Positions 51,334-58,551 of a DNA stretch of 64,000 nucleotides are shown piece by piece. Location of the stretch: positions 459,506 to 523,505 of the forward strand of contig NZ_FKBS01000025.1 of assembly GCF_900078315.1 (NCBI RefSeq), given 5' to 3'. This DNA is from Bordetella ansorpii. GTDB taxonomy: Bacteria; Pseudomonadota; Gammaproteobacteria; Burkholderiales; Burkholderiaceae_B. Numbering within the stretch: the first letter of the stretch is position 1; the number at the start of each line of letters is the position of its first letter. A program made the translations under genes and the position numbers. The notes under the pieces were generated by a model. That model worked only from the letters and a program-made list of their open reading frames with translations. It did not search any database and was not told where the DNA came from.

Positions 51334-51636
51334 ATGACCGCTCGCGACCTGGAACAAGCCGTACTCGACCGCTGCATCAGCGGCGCGCTGGGTCGCGTCG
51401 ATACGGCTCAATCGCAAACAGAAGCCAGCGTGTTTCGCTTTGCTGCCATGGCACTGGATACAGCGAACAAGACATGGTCCACAGCCCTTTGGCATGCCAG
51501 CGATGCGTACTTCTCCAAGTACCCGGGCGACGCCCCGGCACCGCTGGCTGATCTGATCCGCACAGGCCACGTGTTGTCCGTTTCACGGCTGCGAGACATG
51601 TTGTTGATGCAACTCAGTCGGCAGGTGGCTCATTGA
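51334..51636 (+). CDS. Small partner of a nucleotidyltransferase module (unknown)
   Basis: This 100-residue, mostly helical soluble protein (MTARDLEQAVLDRCISG) is not recognised. Its stop overlaps the TTG start of the next gene (TTGA), so the two are translationally coupled like a toxin-antitoxin or AbiE pair. Start 51334 is the likely one; an upstream in-frame start at 51286 is possible. It reads opposite to the cas genes and arrays. Confidence 0.6.
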   Translation: MTARDLEQAVLDRCISGALGRVDTAQSQTEASVFRFAAMALDTANKTWSTALWHASDAYFSKYPGDAPAPLADLIRTGHVLSVSRLRDMLLMQLSRQVAH

Positions 51637-52229
51637 AGAACGAACGTAACTTCTACCTTGATACCGAACTCGGCAAAGGCCTGAAGACTCTATTCAACGA
51701 ATTGCAGTTTCGCCTTCAACTTCAGGCGCCGATCAAGGTCTACATCGCGGGCGGTATCGCGATTCACCTCTACACCGCATACCGCGTCAGCATGGATGTG
51801 GATGCCGAATTCAGCGCCCGACTGCACTTGCCTGCAGACTTGGGCATAGAGGTCATGGGACCGAACGGCCGGCCCCTATGGCTGCACTTCGACACCCAGT
51901 ACAACTCCACCTTCGCGCTCATGCACGAAGACTATCTGGATGACGCAGAGCGCGTTCCCCTCGCAGTGGAGTACTTCGACATCCACGTACTGTCTCCTGT
52001 CGACCTGGCCGTCAGCAAGATTTCTCGATTTGCAAAGAACGATCAGGAAGACATCTCCGCGCTTGTATTGCATGGGCTGACAACAGCAGATGCCATCGAA
52101 AAACGCGCACTTGATGCATTACCGGGATTTGTAGGTAACGTGGGGCCGCTCAAGCTGAATATCCGCGATGCAGTGGAAATTGCTCGTCAGGCAGAGGCTC
52201 GAAAATTTGATGGTGCGGCGAAGGGGTAA
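51633..52229 (+). CDS. DUF6036-like nucleotidyltransferase-fold protein
   Basis: This 198-residue protein has the minimal nucleotidyltransferase core: IAGGIAIHLYTAYRVSMDVD gives the GG loop (residues 40-41) and metal-binding Asp55/Asp57, followed by HVLSPVDLAVSKISRF typical of AbiEii/MNT-like toxins and DUF6036. The TTG start overlaps the previous stop. The pair sits between the array 1 leader and a solitary CRISPR repeat, on the opposite strand. It may modify tRNA or protein as other toxin NTases do; unproven. Confidence 0.72.
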   Translation: MKNERNFYLDTELGKGLKTLFNELQFRLQLQAPIKVYIAGGIAIHLYTAYRVSMDVDAEFSARLHLPADLGIEVMGPNGRPLWLHFDTQYNSTFALMHEDYLDDAERVPLAVEYFDIHVLSPVDLAVSKISRFAKNDQEDISALVLHGLTTADAIEKRALDALPGFVGNVGPLKLNIRDAVEIARQAEARKFDGAAKG

Positions 52230-52280
52230 ACACCGTCCCAGCAGCAGGCACTACCCGTCGGCCTCTCAATAGGGTGGGTC

Positions 52281-52309
52281 TGGTTCATCCCCGCGTGCGC
52301 GGGGAACCT
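52281..52309 (-). repeat. Solitary type I-E CRISPR repeat beside cas2
   Basis: A single 29-bp repeat differs from the array 1 consensus at four positions (first base, centre, last two bases) but keeps the palindromic stem and the ATGAACC part of the handle. No second repeat follows within 70 bp. It is directly joined to a leader homologous to that of array 1. Confidence 0.9.
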
Positions 52310-52379
52310 TTAACGTAAGTTCTTCTTTTTAAAGATCAAATCTCACGCCAAAAATTCTACCGATAGATTTCTCAAAAAC
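52310..52379 (-). promoter_or_regulatory. Leader of the solitary repeat
   Basis: This sequence aligns with the array 1 leader: shared CTT-TTT-AAAGA-AAAT blocks and an identical AAAAATTCTACCGAT box (52351-52365) 41 bp from the repeat. It lies immediately after the cas2 stop. Confidence 0.75.
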
Positions 52380-53590
<1,211 letters not shown>

Positions 53591-53591
53591 G

Positions 53592-54266
53592 CTAGTCGAC
53601 GCGCTTCACCAGCAGGAGCCCGCAGCCAAAGGCCCGCGCATGGCCGACTCCCTCGCGCAAGGCACGGCCCAACAACTCGGCATCCTCGACATAAGCCACA
53701 CCTTGATAGTCCAGAGACGAGAACTCGATACTGCGCTGGCGGTGCCGCAACTTGTGCTGCGTATAAGCCTCGGCAGCCACGGTCTCGGGCTGAACCGCAA
53801 GCCCCCAACCTTCCGCCTTGCGCAACAACCAGTCCACCGCAGCCTGTTGAATGAAATCAGCGCGGTGCTCAGGCTCGCCGTCATACGTCTGCTTGGCATT
53901 CATCAGCACATCATGCCGCTTGCCCGGCGCATCGGCATGTGCCCGACGCGTCACGACGGGATTGGCGCGCAGGTCGAAACGTAGGCAAGCGCCCTGCTCC
54001 ACCAGGGGAGCGTACGGTTTGGACTGCAACCGGAACAGGCCGGGCACGTCCTGCGGAGGACGGGCAGAGACGACGTAATAGATATCCTTGCCGCCCGCCA
54101 CCTGGTTTCTGCGAAATACGAAATCCCTGGGCTGTTCGTCGCCGGCAAACAGCTTCCACATCAAGGCGTGATCGCGGTATGCCTCGCCATGCCTCGCCAG
54201 GCTGGCTAACAGCGCCATGTCGTCTGGCCACTCCACCAGTTGAACGCGAGAAAAATAATGGCTCAT
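53592..54266 (-). CDS. cas6e: crRNA-processing endonuclease Cas6e (CasE)
   Basis: This 224-residue RAMP protein cleaves pre-crRNA at the base of the repeat hairpin and stays bound to the 3' stem. Catalytic His26 is in the expected place, and the C-terminus has the glycine-rich loop (HARAFGCGLLLVKR). The start at 54266 overlaps the cas5e stop by 4 bases. Confidence 0.96.
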   Translation of the reverse strand: MSHYFSRVQLVEWPDDMALLASLARHGEAYRDHALMWKLFAGDEQPRDFVFRRNQVAGGKDIYYVVSARPPQDVPGLFRLQSKPYAPLVEQGACLRFDLRANPVVTRRAHADAPGKRHDVLMNAKQTYDGEPEHRADFIQQAAVDWLLRKAEGWGLAVQPETVAAEAYTQHKLRHRQRSIEFSSLDYQGVAYVEDAELLGRALREGVGHARAFGCGLLLVKRVD

Positions 54267-55030
54267 TGCCCGTCCTCCCCTGCCAAGTGGACGGACTCGC
54301 GGCGCGGCACGAACTGCCAGCGGCGGCGGGACAAGGGCTCGTCGTTCCGCTCGGTTTGAAAACTGACGGGCATGCCCGCCTCCATGCCGGTCTCCCAGTA
54401 ATAGCGCGCCTGGCCGGGGCGGAACGCCCATTTATCCGACGCGCTGGGCCAGGCTCCGGGGGCAGACTTCTTCGGCAGATCCGTCAAGGAAGAATGCACA
54501 GCCGAATCCAGTGCGAGGCGCAGCGTTTCCGCCTGCACAAGTTGCGGGCCAAGCGGCAGAGCCAATGGGCATGACTTGCGTCCCAGATACAGCGGAAACA
54601 CCGGACGACGCAAAGCGTCCGCCAACTGATCCAGTGGTCGTGGCGCATTCTCGCGTGCAAGAACCGCGACCACGGCAATGCTGTCGCAGCGGTATTCGCG
54701 AGAGGACAGCAACGTGCCAAGACGGCCATCGTCAATCAACTCTTGCCGCCGTGTGCGGTATTGCATCTTGGCTTGCTGCGGCGGTGCCTGTACGGTGTGA
54801 TAGTCGCGCAAAGGCGAACCCACACTGACAAGCTTCACGCCGAACTGATAACCGGCGGTCAGCGCTGCTTGGCCGTCATCGTCGGTACGCTCGATGCCCA
54901 AGGCTGCGCCCAACAAGCCCAGCAGCGCGGATCGCGAAGGATGAACCGCCGAATGGCGCGACTCGCCGACGGCGATTTCCCCCCAACTGGCCAGCGGGCC
55001 ATACAGGCGAAAGACCAGATAGTCCGCCAT
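54263..55030 (-). CDS. cas5e: Cascade subunit Cas5e (CasD)
   Basis: This 255-residue RAMP protein starts LVFRLYGPLASWGEIAVGESR, typical of Cas5e, and caps the 5' handle of the crRNA in Cascade. It begins 3 bp after cas7e. Confidence 0.95.
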   Translation of the reverse strand: MADYLVFRLYGPLASWGEIAVGESRHSAVHPSRSALLGLLGAALGIERTDDDGQAALTAGYQFGVKLVSVGSPLRDYHTVQAPPQQAKMQYRTRRQELIDDGRLGTLLSSREYRCDSIAVVAVLARENAPRPLDQLADALRRPVFPLYLGRKSCPLALPLGPQLVQAETLRLALDSAVHSSLTDLPKKSAPGAWPSASDKWAFRPGQARYYWETGMEAGMPVSFQTERNDEPLSRRRWQFVPRRESVHLAGEDGQ

Positions 55031-55033
55031 GGT

Positions 55034-56071
55034 TTATTCCGCCGCGACGAACGCCACGAGGTCCTTCATCGTGCCCTGACCTTCCAGCACGTCGATCTCA
55101 TAACGTGCATCGGCGCAATCGCCATAGACGGCATCCATGTTCTTCTGCAGCTTGCGCAGCACCGCGATGGCATCGCTGGCGTAGTTGGCGCCCGCCACCG
55201 GTTGGACGAAGGCCAGCGACAGCGAACGCGGCTGCTGGGCACCCTTTTCAGCCAGGGCATAGTGCGCGCGGGCACGGCTGGCAAAGCTGTTCTGCTTGCC
55301 GCTGGGCCCGATGGTCAAGACGGCTTCAATCAACGCCGCCAGCGCCTTCTGGGTATAGGCATCGTCACCGCCCAGGTTTTTCTTCAATCGATCCCGGTCG
55401 ATGCAGATGTACTGGTAAAAAACGGCCGCGGCGAAACCGGCTTCGCCAACGTGGCCCGCGCCGGACTCGCTATCCGGGTTCAGGTCATCGACGGCGGTGA
55501 AGTAGTCGTCTTCGATGGCAGAGGCATGCACACCGAAAGCATGCGCCACCTGCACGGCAGCCTCGCCATTGAACTCGGTCTTGGCCGCCAGCATGCGACC
55601 GAACATGGCGATGTCCACGGCGTGCTGCATGTGCAGCAAGCCCTTCAGTTCTTCTTCGGTGGGCTCACGTTTTTCCTGAGCGACCTTGGCGATCAGGGCG
55701 TCCAGCGTCTCACGCTCTTCCGGAGCAATGTGAACCAACTGTTCGATTTCGAGCGGCTGGTCTTTCTTCACCGCGCCATACACCTTGGCGATCTGGGATG
55801 CCCACTCGGTGGCCTTCTTCTCCGCAATGCCGGCGGCAACGAATGCCTTGAATGCATCGTGGCCCAGCCGCTTGGTGCGCGTGCCGATACTGCCCGCCAA
55901 ACGCTGCTGGAAGACCTCGGAAGTGCGCCAGGCCCGCTTCAGGCTTTGCGAGGATATTCGCAGGCGCTCCACGCCCCCGACCCGAGCCGTCTTCGGGTTG
56001 CCCGCATCATCGCGGTTCAGGTTGGAAGGAGGGTAGGACGTCAGCAGGTGCAATTGGATGAAGCGCGTCAT
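55034..56071 (-). CDS. cas7e: Cascade backbone subunit Cas7e (CasC/Cse4)
   Basis: This 345-residue protein starts RFIQLHLLTSYPPSNLNRDD and has RISSQSLKRAWRTSEVF; six copies normally line a 32-nt spacer. Kinking by Cas7 flips out every sixth crRNA base, which matters for the mini-CRISPR target described here. The start overlaps the cse2 stop. Confidence 0.96.
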   Translation of the reverse strand: MTRFIQLHLLTSYPPSNLNRDDAGNPKTARVGGVERLRISSQSLKRAWRTSEVFQQRLAGSIGTRTKRLGHDAFKAFVAAGIAEKKATEWASQIAKVYGAVKKDQPLEIEQLVHIAPEERETLDALIAKVAQEKREPTEEELKGLLHMQHAVDIAMFGRMLAAKTEFNGEAAVQVAHAFGVHASAIEDDYFTAVDDLNPDSESGAGHVGEAGFAAAVFYQYICIDRDRLKKNLGGDDAYTQKALAALIEAVLTIGPSGKQNSFASRARAHYALAEKGAQQPRSLSLAFVQPVAGANYASDAIAVLRKLQKNMDAVYGDCADARYEIDVLEGQGTMKDLVAFVAAE

Positions 56072-56688
56072 GCCGGATTCTCCGAGGTGGTGTTCTGTTT
56101 GTCCTGCTTTGCCGCCCGGGTCTGGGCCGGCAGGTAATAGTCGCGAGCCCAGCGGCTCTTCATTCTGGATGCTGGGTCGACATAGAATGTCTTGCGTTCG
56201 ACGGCCCACGCGATGATGTCGTCGGCCAATTCGGCCACGTCGGCCTTGCCGTCGGCCAGTTGCACGGCGCGGCACATCATGCGGTAGAAGTCTTCGTCGG
56301 CCTCCGCACGCATCAAGCGGGTGAAACGCAGCTCGCTCATGTTCGGCTGCTCTCCTCCGAGGCGAGTCGCCAATCCCCTGCCGTCCGGCGCGTCTTCCCT
56401 GACATGCGCCAGCACACCTGCCACCATCCCGATAGCCGCGTAGCCATTTTTGAACTGCTCGTACTTTTTCTGGGCTTCCAGCTCCAGCAACGGGCCAGCC
56501 AACCTCAGGGCCGCCGATTCGGTGATGAGCTCTTCAATCGTGGAGCACCGACGCAATTGCGCCCTGGCCTGGCGTCCCAATCCCGTCAGCACGGGCGGCA
56601 GCTTGGCGGGAATGTCGCTGGGGTGGATGGCGCGATACCAGTCGCGTACCCATTTGCGTTGAGCATCGTCGAGATATCGAACCGTCAT
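56068..56688 (-). CDS. casB: Cascade small subunit Cse2 (CasB, Cas11e)
   Basis: This 206-residue, mostly helical protein has the family segments LRRCSTIEELITESAALRL and RFTRLMRAEADEDFYRMMCRAV (split). The Cse2 dimer stabilises the displaced strand of the R-loop. The ATG at 56688 overlaps the cas8e stop (ATGA). Confidence 0.93.
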   Translation of the reverse strand: MTVRYLDDAQRKWVRDWYRAIHPSDIPAKLPPVLTGLGRQARAQLRRCSTIEELITESAALRLAGPLLELEAQKKYEQFKNGYAAIGMVAGVLAHVREDAPDGRGLATRLGGEQPNMSELRFTRLMRAEADEDFYRMMCRAVQLADGKADVAELADDIIAWAVERKTFYVDPASRMKSRWARDYYLPAQTRAAKQDKQNTTSENPA

Positions 56689-58247
56689 GCCGCCTCCTTC
56701 TGATAGGCCTTCACGATTTTCCAAAGCTCCTTGGCAATCTTGTTGGCGTTGAGCCACTTGCGAAGCTCTTCGCGTTGACGAACGATGCGCCCCATGTTGC
56801 CGTCCTCGATGGGAACGCTTTCCACCCATTGATCGAACAGGCGCAAGGCGATGCGGCTGACGTCCGTCAACCAACTGCGATAGATGCCGGCCACAGCGGC
56901 ATCGTCATCCATGCGGATGTCGGCAAGCTGCTTCAACAAGGCATAGAAACCGGGTTCGGATGCTTGCCAGAAACTTTGCGGTACGGCGGGATCGCTGGGC
57001 ACATCGCCGGGGCGGCTGAATCGCGCAGCCTTGACGTGGCTGTTGAGCAGCTTCGCTGCCTCGGTAGCCAATTCCAGGACGGATCGCACGGCGCTGATGA
57101 ACGCGCGTTGCTGAGCCGGCTCGATCTCGTGCAGAGGCAACGTGGCGTCGTACCAGCAGCGCGCCTTCATGTTGTCCATGTCGAAACCGAAACACCACAG
57201 CCTTGCGGGGACGCGCTTGGTCAAGTGCTGGTTGAAGTGGCCGACAATCCGTGCAGCCTCTCGGTGGTCGGCAGCACTGCCAAGCGCCAGGCCCAACCAA
57301 TGCCGATAGCCGATGCCGCCTTTCTGGCCCTTGATGGACAACAACCCCGTCTTGGGATCGACGCTATAGGGTGTCAGCGGATGCTGCCAGGCGCCGGTGT
57401 AGTTGATGCCGTAGTTCTTCGTGCCGTAATGGCGGACGACCGTGTCGGTGTCTGCGCCACACAGATCGCAACGGCTATGTGGTGCGGCCTCGATCTCCAG
57501 GCTGATTCGGCGTGGCGTGCTCCAGTACGCCTGCAAACGGTGTACGTGCTCGGGCGTGGTGTCAGTACCGGTCTTGGCTTCGCTGGTGCGCGTCCTGGCC
57601 ATCCACGGCAGCGCGTCCGACAGGCGTGGCAACGCGCCGTACCCCAGGGCATCTTCCGGCAGAACGTTCAGCCAGAGCTTTTGCCACAAGGTGGCATCCG
57701 GCGCGTTCGGCACGAGCAAGGTCGTCAGCGGACCGCCGCCGCGTAATGACACGCGATGCCCCGCGCCGCCGCTGGGCGCATTGATCTGCAATGTGAACAG
57801 CGCCATGGCGGCGCAAGCAGGACAGATCTGCTCGACCCTGCCGCGCTTGATGAAGTGATCGAGGTTGTCGCGGACGGTCTTGTCGCCCGGAGACTCGATC
57901 AGCAGGTTGGCGATGCTCTTGCTTTCCACATCACCCAGGTCGTTGTCCTGCATGAAGCGCCAGGAGTCGCCGTCCAGGTTGAAAGCGGAGGCGTAGGGGG
58001 CCAGGGCGGCTTGCAGCTCGGCTTCGGTGGGCGGGGTATCCCAAAGCTCCTGCCAATGTTCCTGGTCTTCAGGCGCCAACGCCGTTTGCAGAACACCGAT
58101 CAAGAATTGATATGCCGCGCCGCGAAAATCGGGACGGGGGGACCAGATGTCGGTCCATCTCGGGTCAGTCAACTGCGCAAATGAAGCTTGATGATGCGAG
58201 CCGTCTTGCTGGGCAAGGCGAAAGGGCAATGCACTAAGCAAGTTCAT
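56685..58247 (-). CDS. casA: Cascade large subunit Cas8e (CasA/Cse1)
   Basis: This 520-residue protein recognises the PAM and recruits Cas3. It begins MNLLSALPFRLAQQDGS and shows the paired Cys motif CPACAAMALFTLQINAPSGGAG (split) and CDLCGADTDT typical of Cse1. Its ATG directly follows the TGA of a 32-codon ORF, and GGAAGAG upstream can serve as its Shine-Dalgarno. First gene of the Cascade operon, separated from cas3 by 304 bp. Confidence 0.96.
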   Translation of the reverse strand: MNLLSALPFRLAQQDGSHHQASFAQLTDPRWTDIWSPRPDFRGAAYQFLIGVLQTALAPEDQEHWQELWDTPPTEAELQAALAPYASAFNLDGDSWRFMQDNDLGDVESKSIANLLIESPGDKTVRDNLDHFIKRGRVEQICPACAAMALFTLQINAPSGGAGHRVSLRGGGPLTTLLVPNAPDATLWQKLWLNVLPEDALGYGALPRLSDALPWMARTRTSEAKTGTDTTPEHVHRLQAYWSTPRRISLEIEAAPHSRCDLCGADTDTVVRHYGTKNYGINYTGAWQHPLTPYSVDPKTGLLSIKGQKGGIGYRHWLGLALGSAADHREAARIVGHFNQHLTKRVPARLWCFGFDMDNMKARCWYDATLPLHEIEPAQQRAFISAVRSVLELATEAAKLLNSHVKAARFSRPGDVPSDPAVPQSFWQASEPGFYALLKQLADIRMDDDAAVAGIYRSWLTDVSRIALRLFDQWVESVPIEDGNMGRIVRQREELRKWLNANKIAKELWKIVKAYQKEAA

Positions 58248-58346
58248 TCATCTCTTCCGAAAATGGATTTTGATTTTCAAAGTGATCTTTCGTAGACCCA
58301 GCAACCCGCAAATGATGAGACCCAACAGCAGCTCTTCTGAACGCAT
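58248..58346 (-). CDS. Candidate small hydrophobic/basic peptide upstream of cas8e
   Basis: This 32-codon ORF is too short for usual gene callers. GGAG lies 8 bases before the ATG (58358-58355), and the TGA is immediately followed by the cas8e ATG, implying coupled translation. The peptide has a short hydrophobic core (LLLGLIICGLLGL, residues 6-18) and a strongly basic amphipathic tail (RKITLKIKIHFRKR, 19-32), resembling type I toxin peptides. It uses codons rare for this genome (CTA, CGA, AGA). The region upstream carries the mini-CRISPR target. Expression and toxicity are unproven; it could also be a leader peptide. Confidence 0.5.
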   Translation of the reverse strand: MRSEELLLGLIICGLLGLRKITLKIKIHFRKR

Positions 58347-58393
58347 GATGATCGCTCCACTGAGGTGATGGGCTGAAGCCTAACACATATCTA

Positions 58394-58428
58394 AAGACGT
58401 ACCTACAAAGTTCTTTATATAAATCTTG
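58394..58428 (+). promoter_or_regulatory. PAM and partial protospacer matching the mini-CRISPR spacer
   Basis: AAG (58394-58396), the preferred type I-E PAM, is followed by ACGTACCTACAAAG, against spacer ACGTAACTACATAG: 12 of 14 identical with mismatches only at positions 6 and 12. On the minus strand, the AT-rich -10-like TATAAA (58419-58414) lies within the region a full R-loop would cover, upstream of the small ORF and cas8e. A strong -35 is not evident, so the promoter assignment is tentative. Confidence 0.72.
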
Positions 58429-58460
58429 GCACCCTATCGATCGATTCCTGTCTAGTAAGA
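58426..58460 (+). promoter_or_regulatory. Possible promoter of the mini-CRISPR RNA
   Basis: TTGGCA (58426-58431) is a 5/6 match to a -35 element. Candidate -10 hexamers TAGTAA (58453) or TAAGAT (58456) lie downstream but at longer than ideal spacing (21-24 bp). Transcription would start just before the first degenerate repeat. Confidence 0.3.
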
Positions 58461-58467
58461 TTCCGGT

Positions 58468-58546
58468 AGATTCCCCGCGCATGCGGGGATGAACCGACGT
58501 AACTACATAGGTCGGCTGTGTTCCCCGCTCTTGCGGGGTTAGCGTC
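58468..58546 (+). ncRNA. Degenerate mini-CRISPR (CreR/CreA-like guide RNA)
   Basis: Two type I-E repeat copies (58468-58496 and 58518-58546) flank a 21-nt spacer (58497-58517), in the orientation opposite to cas genes and arrays. The first copy is intact in its stem and its ATGAACCG handle but diverged at its first bases. The second keeps the Cas6e stem CCCCGC/GCGGGG with a changed loop but has lost the handle (TTAGCGTC). Exactly the parts needed to make one mature crRNA are kept, as in cas-regulating CreR or CreTA antitoxin RNAs. Confidence 0.75.
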
Positions 58547-58551
58547 GGGGC

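Noticed and set aside
58432-58452. Nine-codon TTG-initiated reading frame downstream of the guide target as a CreT-like mini-ORF
   Set aside because: It has no Shine-Dalgarno and no tandem rare Arg codons; the opposite-strand 32-codon ORF is a better candidate.
58234-58482. An 82-codon minus-strand ORF across the cas3-cas8e gap
   Set aside because: It lacks a Shine-Dalgarno, its start region reads through the mini-CRISPR repeat, and it overlaps the cas8e start out of frame. The 32-codon ORF in another frame has better start signals.
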